From a virus: a stretch of 51,604 nt of DNA. Below are positions 28,990 to 36,020 of the stretch, in pieces. Location: IMG/VR virus record IMGVR_UViG_3300036861_000596, positions 1 to 51,604 of that record, one strand, 5' to 3'. The position numbers and the translations under genes were made by a program. Each line of letters begins with the position of its first letter. The first letter of the stretch is position 1. A model generated the notes under the pieces. The model ran no database searches. It saw only the letters and a list, made by a program, of their open reading frames with translations, and was not told where the DNA came from.

Positions 28990-29722
28990 GAAATTGCGAT
29001 GGGTAGCGTGGTTCTCCTGTGGAGCAGCAAGCGCGGTCGCCTCTAAGTTGACGGTCGAGCGACATGGTGCGGCCTGTGAAGTGGTCTACTGTGACACGCT
29101 AGCGACCGAGCACCCTGACAATGCCCGGTTTTTCTGCGCGGTTGAGGAGTGGATTGGTCAGCCTATCCGCGTGATCCGCTCATCCACGTATGACACGGTG
29201 GATGCAGTATTCGAGAAGACACATTACATGGCGGGGGTGTGGGGGGCTCGTTGCACGACTGAGATGAAAAAGCTGCCGCGACAACACTTCCAGCAACCTG
29301 GGGATGTTCACATATTTGGCTATACCGCCGAGGAAACAAAGCGGGCCCAGCGATTTGAGACGAACAACCCCGCGCTAGACGTGGAATGGGTGCTCATTGA
29401 GGCGGGAATCACGAAGGCGGAGTGTAAGGAGCGGTTGTCCGCAGCGGGGATTGCACTGCCCGCGATGTATGCGCTCGGCTTCAACAACAATAACTGTCTC
29501 GGTTGTGTTAAGGCCACGTCGCCTGGTTATTGGAATCGAGTTCGACGGCTCTTCCCGGAGGTGTTTGAGCGACGGGCCTGGCAATCCCGAAGCTTAGGTG
29601 TTCGACTTACGCGAGTACGTGGGAAGAGGATCTTCTTGGACGAGTTAGAACTCGAAGCTGATGCACCTGATGACACGGAAATTGATTGTGGGCCGGTGTG
29701 CCAGACCGTTGAGGCGACATGA
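28982..29722 (+). CDS. PAPS-reductase-like PP-loop ATPase
   Basis: 246 residues from GTG. PP-loop WFSCGAASAVASK (about 10-22), VYCDTLATEHPDNARF, GARCTTEMKK, FGYTAEETKRAQRF, ITKAECKERL and NNNNCLGCVKATSPGYWNRVRRLFPEVFERRA form the complete pattern of the phage branch of the phosphoadenosine phosphosulfate reductase family. These proteins bind ATP; some relatives take part in sulfur transfer to DNA, but no companion modification genes are seen. Lower-GC composition marks it as an acquisition. Confidence 0.85.
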   Translation: MNRKLRWVAWFSCGAASAVASKLTVERHGAACEVVYCDTLATEHPDNARFFCAVEEWIGQPIRVIRSSTYDTVDAVFEKTHYMAGVWGARCTTEMKKLPRQHFQQPGDVHIFGYTAEETKRAQRFETNNPALDVEWVLIEAGITKAECKERLSAAGIALPAMYALGFNNNNCLGCVKATSPGYWNRVRRLFPEVFERRAWQSRSLGVRLTRVRGKRIFLDELELEADAPDDTEIDCGPVCQTVEAT

Positions 29723-30162
29723 TCGTTAAGCCCGTCACATGTCAGGGCTGCCCCATGTTCCAGGACGGGCGCGGGTTCGTGCCTGACGAGATCGTGGACG
29801 GGGCGACCACCTTCGTGCTCGGGCAAAACCCGGGCGCGGACGAGGAGCGAGAGGGCCGCCCCTTCGTCGGCAAGTCGGGGGCGCTCATGGAGAAGGTGTA
29901 CTTCCCCATCGCGGGGCTCGTTCGGGGCGAATCGGTGTCGATCGGGAACGTGCTGCGGTGCCGGCTCATCGTCAACGGCAGGCGCTCCAACACGATGCCG
30001 GCGGGGGCCACGCTCAAGGCGGCCGTCGCCCACTGCACGGCGGCGTACCTGCGGATACCGGCGAGTACGAGGCTCGTCGTGGCGCAGGGGGCGTATGCCG
30101 TCAAGCTGATGGGTGGCGAGGATAAGAAGGTGAGCGAGTGGAGAGGGTTCTTGTTGCCATGA
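29719..30162 (+). CDS. Uracil-DNA glycosylase family 4/5-like, short C-terminus
   Basis: 147 residues in ATGA overlap with the previous gene. Cysteines at residues 8, 11 and 85 (CQGC..., LRC) match the iron-sulfur ligands; the motif LGQNPGADEEREGRPFVGKSG (33-53) carries the uracil-pocket residues. The usual second motif, a His-Pro-Ser loop after the next strand, is missing because the frame ends at WRGFLLP. It might be a degraded or divergent enzyme, or a binding-only protein. Related proteins are frequent next to phage DNA polymerases. Confidence 0.75.
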   Translation: MIVKPVTCQGCPMFQDGRGFVPDEIVDGATTFVLGQNPGADEEREGRPFVGKSGALMEKVYFPIAGLVRGESVSIGNVLRCRLIVNGRRSNTMPAGATLKAAVAHCTAAYLRIPASTRLVVAQGAYAVKLMGGEDKKVSEWRGFLLP

Positions 30163-30314
30163 GCTACGTCGTCTATCTCCACATCGTAATCGGGCTCGGC
30201 GTGGCGGCGGCCCGATTCCCTAACGTTGCGACAGCACCCTTCTGGGATATCCTCCTCACCGTTGCGATCTGGCCTGTGCTGATCGGCGGGTGGTTGTGGC
30301 GCACCCTACACTAG
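30159..30314 (+). CDS. Small membrane protein
   Basis: 51 residues starting in ATGA overlap with the UDG-like gene. VVYLHIVIGLGVAAARF and ILLTVAIWPVLIGGWLW form two hydrophobic segments. It overlaps the 5' end of the polymerase gene. Coding potential is moderate; its exact fit between two genes supports it. Confidence 0.5.
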   Translation: MSYVVYLHIVIGLGVAAARFPNVATAPFWDILLTVAIWPVLIGGWLWRTLH

Positions 30315-32236
30315 CCGTCCTCCACACCGCCGAGCTGCTGCGGGACCCGAAGATGGCGGTCCCGACCGCCAGTGACTGGGCGAAGGTGGGGCGGTTCTTA
30401 CGTGGGGAGTGGCCCCGCCGTGTCCCGCCGTCCCTCGTCAACCCAACCAAGCGCGAGCTAGAGGAGTGGTGCCGCTTTGCCGAACAAGCGCCGTTCGTCG
30501 TCATCGACACGGAGTACAACCCCGAGACGCTCTACCTCACGCTCGTTGGGCTCGGCTACCCCGGGGGGCCCGTCGTCCAGCTTGAGTGGCCGCACGTCTG
30601 GGACGGTCGAAAGGCAGTCTACGCCGCTCGACTCCGTGCATTGGTGGGGCATGTGCCCGTCGTGTTCCAGAATGCTTTCGCTGACATTCCGGTGCTCGCC
30701 GGGAACATGGCTATCGCCTATGGAGATTACGGTCGGGTAGACGACCTCATGCTCGCCCATGCGGTCTTGTGGAGCGAGCTGCCGCACGACCTGGGGTTCT
30801 TGGCGAGCCTGTACGGCGAGCACCCGAAGATGAAGCATCTAGCCCATATCGACCCGCTCCGGTACAACCTCGGCGACGTGGTCGATACGGTGAGTGCGTG
30901 GGAGGCGGTCTCGCGGGAGTTGGCGGCGGACCCCCTCAGCAAGCGTGTCTACGAGACCCAGTCCCTCCCCCTCATCCCGAGTCTGATGGAGAGTAAGCGA
31001 CATGGAATACGTATTGACCCTGCACAAGTGGAGCCCGCTTCTCGGCGCTTACGTGCCCGGATGGACAAAGCTCTTTTCACTGGCCACGCCTACACTGGCT
31101 ATCCAGTCAACCTTGGCAGCGACGATCAAGTCGCTTTCTGGCTCTACACCGTCGAAGGGCTCCCCGTCCAGCGCCACAAGGAAACGAAGCGGCCGACGAT
31201 CAACCGGGACGCCCTCACCGAACTCGCCCAAGCGCTCGGCGAGGACCACCCGCTCATCGACGCGCGCCTAGACTATGCCGACGCCCAGCAAGACTACACC
31301 AACTTTGTGGTTAAGGCCCTGCGTGATCCTGGAGGGCCCCTGGATGCAAGTAACGTACTGGACCGCTGGTACCCCAACGTTGCCATTCACGCCCAAGCAA
31401 GCGGACGCCACTCGACGACGGACCCGCCGCTCAGCTCACTACCGGGTGATCTTGAGTCTCTCCTAGTACCCGACGAGGGCGAGGCGTGGATCGACTACGA
31501 CTGGTCCAATATCGAGCCGCTCTTGCTCGCAGCCCTGACGGGAGACACCGCCGAGTATGAAGCGATCATGGCGGGGCACGATCTGCACACTCGTAATACG
31601 TGCGATGCGTTCGGCTTGGCGTATCCCCCGGTGCTGTCTAAGCCCGTGGAGGGGCGCCCCGAGAACCTGGTGTGGATGGAGCACGTGGGGTGGCAGGGGG
31701 AGCATGACTCCCGTCGCCGCTGGACCAAGGCGCTCGCCCTCGCCCTCAACTATGGCAAGAAGCCTGAGAATGCCCACCGTATCCCACGGACGGCCGAGGT
31801 GGGCCTGACCCGACAGACCGCCTACCAGGCGGCCCTGCGGTACATGAGCAAGCGAGGGAAGTGGAGTGCCTGGCGACAGCAAGTCCAGGCCGACATATCA
31901 AGCACCCGTCATCCTGAGTCTCGCACCTTCCTGGGGCGTCGGCGGCGTCTCCTCGGTGGTAGTGAGGTGGCATTCCGAGAGGCGCTTAATCATCCATGCC
32001 AAGGCGGGGTTTCAGACATTTTCAATACCACCCTCCTGGAGATTAAGCGACGCCTGCCTGGGGCTCGATATGTGCGGGGTCAGCATGACCGACAGGTGTG
32101 GGCCGTGCCGATAGGCGAGGCCGACGAGGCCCAGCAGGTGATCCGAGAGGTGGCGGAGCAGCCGTGGCAGATCAACGGGCGAGAGGTGCGGTTCCCGGTC
32201 ACGTTCAAGGCGATACGGAGGGGGGTAGGGGGATGA
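30290..32236 (+). CDS. DNA polymerase, family A, with 3'-5' exonuclease domain
   Basis: 648 residues from GTG 30290 (GTG 30296 or ATG 30353 are alternatives). Proofreading domain: VVIDTEYNP (Asp73, Glu75), then FQNAFADIPVL and DLMLAHAVLW. Polymerase motif A DYDWSNIE (Asp402 region), motif B KALALALNYG (Lys480), motif C QHDRQ with Asp600; the residue after the catalytic Asp is Arg, where cellular enzymes have Glu. No N-terminal 5' nuclease domain. It is the phage replicative polymerase. Confidence 0.93.
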   Translation: MVVAHPTLAVLHTAELLRDPKMAVPTASDWAKVGRFLRGEWPRRVPPSLVNPTKRELEEWCRFAEQAPFVVIDTEYNPETLYLTLVGLGYPGGPVVQLEWPHVWDGRKAVYAARLRALVGHVPVVFQNAFADIPVLAGNMAIAYGDYGRVDDLMLAHAVLWSELPHDLGFLASLYGEHPKMKHLAHIDPLRYNLGDVVDTVSAWEAVSRELAADPLSKRVYETQSLPLIPSLMESKRHGIRIDPAQVEPASRRLRARMDKALFTGHAYTGYPVNLGSDDQVAFWLYTVEGLPVQRHKETKRPTINRDALTELAQALGEDHPLIDARLDYADAQQDYTNFVVKALRDPGGPLDASNVLDRWYPNVAIHAQASGRHSTTDPPLSSLPGDLESLLVPDEGEAWIDYDWSNIEPLLLAALTGDTAEYEAIMAGHDLHTRNTCDAFGLAYPPVLSKPVEGRPENLVWMEHVGWQGEHDSRRRWTKALALALNYGKKPENAHRIPRTAEVGLTRQTAYQAALRYMSKRGKWSAWRQQVQADISSTRHPESRTFLGRRRRLLGGSEVAFREALNHPCQGGVSDIFNTTLLEIKRRLPGARYVRGQHDRQVWAVPIGEADEAQQVIREVAEQPWQINGREVRFPVTFKAIRRGVGG

Positions 32237-32929
32237 GTGAGCGACGCGAGCAAGGTGCTGCTGCTCGATATCGAGGCTAGCAGCCTAGAGGCCGACTTCG
32301 GGCATTGCTATTGTTTCGGATACAAGTGGCTGGGCGAGAAGCGCCCGCGCATCCTCAGCATGACCGACTATGCCAAGCCCTGCACCACCTGCAAGCGGGT
32401 CGATACGATGAGCGATAAGCGGCTCATGCAGACGGTGTACCCGCTGATGAGTCAGGCGGATGTGTGGGTGGGGTGGTACTCGAAGGGGTATGACATTCGC
32501 TTCCTCAACACCCGCATGCTCGATGCGGGGTTGCCGCCCCTCCCGCCCGTCGCCCATGTCGATTTGTACTGGACGGCCCGGTGGCAGCTCAAGTTGTCGA
32601 GCAACCGGCTCGCCAGCGTCCAAGACTTTCTCCAGTTGAAGGCGAGCAAGACCCCGCTCAACAAGCGGGTGTGGCGACAGGCGCAGGCGGGGCATGGGCC
32701 CTCGCTCCGCTATATCGAGGAGCACTGCCTGGCGGATGTAGAAGTGCTGGAGCAGGCGTACGAGAAGCTCCGGCCGCTCGTGCGGTCCCACCCCCATGTC
32801 CGAGGACAGGGACCATGTCGGGTGTGCGGGAGCGAGAAGCTCCAGCGACGGGGGCTCGCCGTGGGGACGTGGGTCAAACCAAGGTATCGCTACCAGTGTC
32901 AGGAGTGTGGTGCATGGCAGACGAGGTGA
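32237..32929 (+). CDS. RNase H-like 3'-5' exonuclease with C-terminal zinc ribbon
   Basis: 230 residues from GTG 32237 (three bases after the polymerase ATGA; an ATG lies at 32233 out of frame). LLLDIEASSLEADFGHCYCFGYKW carries the first acidic pair (DIE). VDLYWTARWQLKLSSNRLASVQDFL and the late ADVEVLEQAYEKL carry further acidic residues of the RNase_H_2/DnaQ-like family. A zinc ribbon follows at the C-terminus (CRVCGSEKLQRRG...YQCQEC). Likely a separate exonuclease for replication or nucleotide recycling. Confidence 0.8.
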   Translation: MSDASKVLLLDIEASSLEADFGHCYCFGYKWLGEKRPRILSMTDYAKPCTTCKRVDTMSDKRLMQTVYPLMSQADVWVGWYSKGYDIRFLNTRMLDAGLPPLPPVAHVDLYWTARWQLKLSSNRLASVQDFLQLKASKTPLNKRVWRQAQAGHGPSLRYIEEHCLADVEVLEQAYEKLRPLVRSHPHVRGQGPCRVCGSEKLQRRGLAVGTWVKPRYRYQCQECGAWQTR

Positions 32930-33198
32930 CAGACGAGGTGATCCTACCTGACGGAGCGGTGGTCGAGCAGACCGCCCGCTACCGGCGTATCACCATCAAC
33001 GCCCCCGAACGGGTCTACGACCAGTTTCTCCAGCTCCAGGAGATGGCGAAGGGGCTGGTCCCGGACAGCGTGGGGGAGTTCGTGTTGGGGCTGGCGGTGG
33101 CGGGGGCGCGGGGGTTCTACGCCCAGCTCCAGCTCCAACGGCGAGAGGAGCAGCGGGTTCAGCTCGCCGGCCGCATCGTCGAGGTGGGGCGTGACTGA
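32914..33198 (+). CDS. Hypothetical protein
   Basis: 94 residues from ATG 32914, overlapping the exonuclease gene by 16 bases. VEQTARYRRITINAPERVYDQFLQLQEMAKGLVPDSVGEFVLGLAVAGARGFYAQLQ is a strand-then-helices pattern like a ribbon-helix-helix-type domain. A DNA-binding role is possible. Confidence 0.6.
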   Translation: MADEVTDEVILPDGAVVEQTARYRRITINAPERVYDQFLQLQEMAKGLVPDSVGEFVLGLAVAGARGFYAQLQLQRREEQRVQLAGRIVEVGRD

Positions 33199-33508
33199 CA
33201 AGGTCAACACGCTCGACCGCGCCCTCGCCAAGCTCTTCCTCACCCACGCCCGCATCGCCAAGGCGGTCCGGGTGGCGAGCTGGGAGCTGGAGGAGGCGGT
33301 GCGGGAGAGCGTCCTCTTCGAGGAGCGGATGTATAAGATCATTAAGATCATGGACCTGTGGGTAGAGGTGCGGAATGGGCAAATCTCCAACGGCGAAACG
33401 GCTGACGATCTGGATCGACAAGGCGTGGGCGATGCACCCCCTTATCAACGCTTTGGAGGAGAAGGGCCACCGCGTGCTGCCGATCCCGACGACGGATCTC
33501 GCCCCTGA
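33191..33508 (+). CDS. Helical protein with long overlap into next gene
   Basis: 105 residues from GTG. The first 60 residues are helical and charged (LDRALAKLFLTHARIAKAVRVASWELEEAVRESVLFEERMYKIIKIMDLW). The remainder reads over the start of the next gene for 134 bases with Gly/Asp/Pro-rich low-complexity sequence, so this tail may be a readthrough after loss of the original stop. Function unknown. Confidence 0.55.
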   Translation: MTDKVNTLDRALAKLFLTHARIAKAVRVASWELEEAVRESVLFEERMYKIIKIMDLWVEVRNGQISNGETADDLDRQGVGDAPPYQRFGGEGPPRAADPDDGSRP

Positions 33509-33617
33509 TTTGGTGTTGAGCGAGGTGGCGCACTATTGGACGACGGCGATGTTCGAGACGAAGTATCTGGACGTGGCGCTCAAACGAGCGCGGGCGAAGA
33601 AGGTGGGGAAGGCATGA
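33375..33617 (+). CDS. Hypothetical protein
   Basis: 80 residues. RLTIWIDKAWAMHPLINALEEKGHRVLPIPTTDLAPDLVLSEVAHYWTTAMFETKYLDVALKRAR has alternating strands and helices of a small Rossmann-like or response-regulator-like fold. Starts inside the previous gene, ends in ATGA overlap with the next. Confidence 0.65.
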   Translation: MGKSPTAKRLTIWIDKAWAMHPLINALEEKGHRVLPIPTTDLAPDLVLSEVAHYWTTAMFETKYLDVALKRARAKKVGKA

Positions 33618-33826
33618 GTAGGGCGAGTGAATTTCTGGCGAAGGTAAGCGAGAGGCCGCGGGTGGAGATCCCGGGTGCAGACGACGACTACAGTACATGG
33701 GCAACGATAACGCTCCGGGATAATGGAGACGTCGAGATATACAATGGGATCCTAAGCAAGCCGACTATCCTCCGTGCCGCCATCATCCCGACCCTACTCG
33801 CATGGCTTAGGGAGACCTTTGAGTGA
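33614..33826 (+). CDS. Small protein, unknown
   Basis: 70 residues in ATGA overlap. DYSTWATITLRDNGDVEIYNGILSKPTILRAAIIPTLLAWLRETFE is a beta-hairpin then helix. No family recognised. Confidence 0.6.
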   Translation: MSRASEFLAKVSERPRVEIPGADDDYSTWATITLRDNGDVEIYNGILSKPTILRAAIIPTLLAWLRETFE

Positions 33827-34242
33827 AACCCGCCCTGAAGCGGCGCCCCGTCGCCGTCCGCTTCCTTGAAATTCCCCTCACCATCTACCGTCTCCACGTC
33901 GTCGTGACGTGGGAGACGACGCTCCAGGAGATTGTCAAATATGCTCGACGTGGACACGTCGAGTTGTCGGCCGGCTGGCGTGCGGACTTCACGCGGATCG
34001 CGGCGAACTCGGCCTGCCAAGGCGTCTGTATGACCCTTGGCGACGGCAACTGCGACCTCCTCGTGTGGCTGCGGCACCGGCCACGCCGCGCCATCCACTA
34101 CGGCACGCTGTACCACGAACTCTTCCACGTCGTCCAAGAAGTCAGCAAGGCACGCAACCTCGGCGCCGAGATCGAATCCCCGGCGTACGTGTACGAATAC
34201 CTCGCGACCGCCTGCAACCGTGCTCTCTGGAATCGGAGGTGA
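33823..34242 (+). CDS. HExxH zinc-metallopeptidase-like protein
   Basis: 139 residues from GTG (GTGA overlap). HELFH at 98-102 within YGTLYHELFHVVQEV is a zincin active-site helix, and ESPAYVYEYLATACNRAL (Glu118) supplies a likely third ligand, as in ImmA/IrrE- or SprT-like phage metallopeptidases. The N-terminus is an antiparallel sheet (FLEIPLTIYRLHVVVTW). Substrate unknown. A second HExxH protein is coded two genes on. Confidence 0.75.
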   Translation: MKPALKRRPVAVRFLEIPLTIYRLHVVVTWETTLQEIVKYARRGHVELSAGWRADFTRIAANSACQGVCMTLGDGNCDLLVWLRHRPRRAIHYGTLYHELFHVVQEVSKARNLGAEIESPAYVYEYLATACNRALWNRR

Positions 34243-34246
34243 TCCC

Positions 34247-34606
34247 ATCAAACCAGCCCTCGACCGCACCATCGCCATCTTCAAAGACCTCGCCGAGGCA
34301 CGGGAGCTATTCCCGAAGGCGACCCACATGGGGGTGTTTAATGGGTCCCACCGGCAGGCGTTTCTCTGTACCCGCGTCGAGCGGGTGGAGGGGGACCTGA
34401 CGGCCTACTACGAGGACGATATCGTCGCGGTGTGGCCATCGGACGTGCCGTGGCTGGTCGTCAACCTGAAGGCTGTCGAGTTGCTGAGCAAGCGGGAGAC
34501 GGAGGAGCGCATTCACGCGGATGGGGTCGCGTCGAAGGCGTTCCATGCGGAGTATGAGGAGGGGGGCGAGGAGGCGGTCGAGTTGGTCCAGCGAGGATAC
34601 CTGTGA
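34247..34606 (+). CDS. Hypothetical protein with unusual start
   Basis: 119 residues if started at ATC 34247, which follows GGAGG at the right distance; the nearest canonical in-frame start upstream is GTG 34220, without a good ribosome site. The ATC-started protein begins with KPAL, like the previous gene. ALDRTIAIFKDLAEARELFPKATHMGVF and the late WPSDVPWLVVNLKAVELLSKRE read as alpha/beta. Either ATC is a genuine rare start or a G was lost in the sequence. Confidence 0.6.
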   Translation: MKPALDRTIAIFKDLAEARELFPKATHMGVFNGSHRQAFLCTRVERVEGDLTAYYEDDIVAVWPSDVPWLVVNLKAVELLSKRETEERIHADGVASKAFHAEYEEGGEEAVELVQRGYL

Positions 34607-34839
34607 AGCTCCCCCGCCGCGTCGTGTTCCCCTTCGGCTACGTCGTGCAGGTTCTCCAGGTCCCCCCGGAGGTGCTGAGTGGGGATAGCGACAGCGAGTG
34701 GAATGCCGACACCCGCACCATCACGATCAACAAGCAGTGTGCGGTTGCCCGGCGGCGGTATCTGTTGCTACACGAGCTGGAGCATGCGCTTAACGATCTG
34801 CACCACTGGGCGATGGATACGGGGGTTGGGAAGAATTGA
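34603..34839 (+). CDS. Small HExxH protein
   Basis: 78 residues from GTG (GTGA overlap). YLLLHELEHALNDL places HELEH at 57-61 in a small zincin fold; LPRRVVFPFGYVVQVLQVPPEVL and SEWNADTRTITINKQ precede it. Similar tiny HExxH proteins occur in phages and are of unknown role. Third ligand is not obvious in so short a chain. Confidence 0.7.
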   Translation: MKLPRRVVFPFGYVVQVLQVPPEVLSGDSDSEWNADTRTITINKQCAVARRRYLLLHELEHALNDLHHWAMDTGVGKN

Positions 34840-35243
34840 GCGACATTCGGGGGATATCCCTTCCAAGTGAATACAACCCCGCTCCGTGTCATACGGGAAT
34901 ATTGATGGGCGAGACGTGTTCTGACCCGATGTGCTGTAAGCCGATGGAATACGACTCCGCTCCAGCAGGGGTGCGACCTTGGGGCGGGATAACAAGCGGG
35001 GTACCCCCAGTCGTCGACGACCCCCGGTGGTCCGCCATCGTGGACGAGGTCGAACACCCGGCCCACTACAACGTGGGGAAGTACGAGGTGCTCGACGTGG
35101 TGCTGGACTGGAAGCTCGACTTCCTGCTGGGCAACGTCGTGAAGTACGTGGCTCGCGCCGCCCACAAGGGGAACGAGCTGGTGGACCTGTGCAAGGCCCG
35201 CGAGTATCTAAACCGGGCGATCAAGGAGCGTACGCAAGCATGA
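34836..35243 (+). CDS. DUF3310-type protein
   Basis: 135 residues from TTG (TTGA overlap). The C-terminal half, VEHPAHYNVGKYEVLDVVLDWKLDFLLGNVVKYVARAAHKGNELVDLCKAREYLNRAIKE (about 72-131), is the DUF3310 domain found in many phages, with the His-Tyr and Lys-Tyr residues. It is sometimes called nucleotide kinase-like but no kinase motif is present. The N-terminal 65 residues are cysteine-containing and unclear. Confidence 0.85.
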   Translation: MSDIRGISLPSEYNPAPCHTGILMGETCSDPMCCKPMEYDSAPAGVRPWGGITSGVPPVVDDPRWSAIVDEVEHPAHYNVGKYEVLDVVLDWKLDFLLGNVVKYVARAAHKGNELVDLCKAREYLNRAIKERTQA

Positions 35244-35470
35244 CCAAGTATGAGATTGCCGAGGGTGGGATCTGGGAAGAGGCAGGCTGGGAGATACTAG
35301 TGGACTATGTGCTGAGCGAGTATGACGAGCGTTGCCAGCATGTTGTAGGCGGGAAGCTGCGCTTCGTCGCGAAGCTCCTCAACGAAGGTGGGTTCAACTC
35401 GACCGGGTTATGCCTAGAGTGTGCAGTCAAGGCGTTGGATGCGGTGGGTGGCCTATCTCTACCTCGATAG
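35240..35470 (+). CDS. Hypothetical protein
   Basis: 76 residues from ATG 35240 (ATGA overlap). IWEEAGWEILVDYVLSEYDERCQHVVGGKLRFVAKLLNEGGFNSTGLCLECAVKALDAV is helical with a CLEC pair. No family recognised. Confidence 0.6.
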   Translation: MTKYEIAEGGIWEEAGWEILVDYVLSEYDERCQHVVGGKLRFVAKLLNEGGFNSTGLCLECAVKALDAVGGLSLPR

Positions 35471-35630
35471 CGAGAAATGGTACTGCGAGCGATGTGGGAG
35501 CCGGTGGATCGGGGGGGACGCGCAGACGATGAGGTGCCTGCGGTGCCGGTACGAGTGGCCTGTCCCGTCTGTGGAGGGCAGCTCGTCGAGTACCACTGCA
35601 AGGCGAAGTGTCGACGGTGCCCGTACTTGA
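35439..35630 (+). CDS. Small zinc-ribbon protein
   Basis: 63 residues from ATG 35439 (GTG 35421 upstream is possible), overlapping the previous gene. WYCERCGSRWIGGDAQTMRCLRCRYEW is a two-pair ribbon. The C-terminal Ser/Arg stretch reads across the next overlapping frame. Confidence 0.55.
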   Translation: MRWVAYLYLDSEKWYCERCGSRWIGGDAQTMRCLRCRYEWPVPSVEGSSSSTTARRSVDGART

Positions 35631-35650
35631 GGGATTGTGGGGACCCTTGA
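35477..35650 (+). CDS. Overlapping cysteine-rich protein (CPxCGG...HCK...C)
   Basis: 57 residues from ATG 35477 in the +2 frame of the previous ribbon; a GTG near 35534 or 35555 may be the real start. ACPVCGGQLVEYHCKAKCRRCPYLRDCGD matches a small conserved bacterial pattern with HCK and a DCxD end that I remember as typical of stand-alone zinc proteins. Only its N-terminal part overlaps the other gene's ribbon. Confidence 0.55.
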   Translation: MVLRAMWEPVDRGGRADDEVPAVPVRVACPVCGGQLVEYHCKAKCRRCPYLRDCGDP

Positions 35651-35675
35651 CGGGGCGGGGTAGGGGTGCTAGACT
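35647..35675 (+). promoter_or_regulatory. Early promoter, TTGACG-17-TAGACT
   Basis: -35 TTGACG at 35647-35652 overlapping the previous stop, -10 TAGACT at 35670-35675 preceded by GTGC. A member of the phage's own promoter set, driving the last block of early genes (35694-38420). Confidence 0.7.
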
Positions 35676-35693
35676 ACGTAGGGAGGGCTGGGG

Positions 35694-36020
35694 ATGAGCG
35701 AGCCGATCAGTAGCCACGACCGAGGGAAGTCAGACCCCGTGGGGACCTGGCTGGTGCAGATGTGCCCCCAGGAGCTTCAGGTACTCGCCGAGGCACCCCC
35801 CGCCGAGCCCCGCGAGGCCGAGCCGAAGGACCCCTACGTCGCCGCCCTGGAGGCGGTGGCACGGGCCGCCCGCGCGCACCTCGAAGAATTGAGGCTGTCG
35901 GGATCATCAGCGAAGGGCAGCCGAGAGCGGGCGAGTCGGACGTTGAGGCTGGAGCAAGCCCTGGCCGCCCTGGACGTAATGCGGCTCAGGGGAGTGCGGG
36001 CGGTGGAGGAGTGGGGATGA
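35694..36020 (+). CDS. Hypothetical protein, paralogue of next gene
   Basis: 108 residues. SEPISSHDRGK at the start and AALEAVARAARAHLEELRL (about 50-68) recur in the following protein as REPISSHDHGN and AALEAVARAAQDFIE. Mostly helical, with acidic Pro-rich linker. ATGA-coupled to the next gene. Confidence 0.6.
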   Translation: MSEPISSHDRGKSDPVGTWLVQMCPQELQVLAEAPPAEPREAEPKDPYVAALEAVARAARAHLEELRLSGSSAKGSRERASRTLRLEQALAALDVMRLRGVRAVEEWG

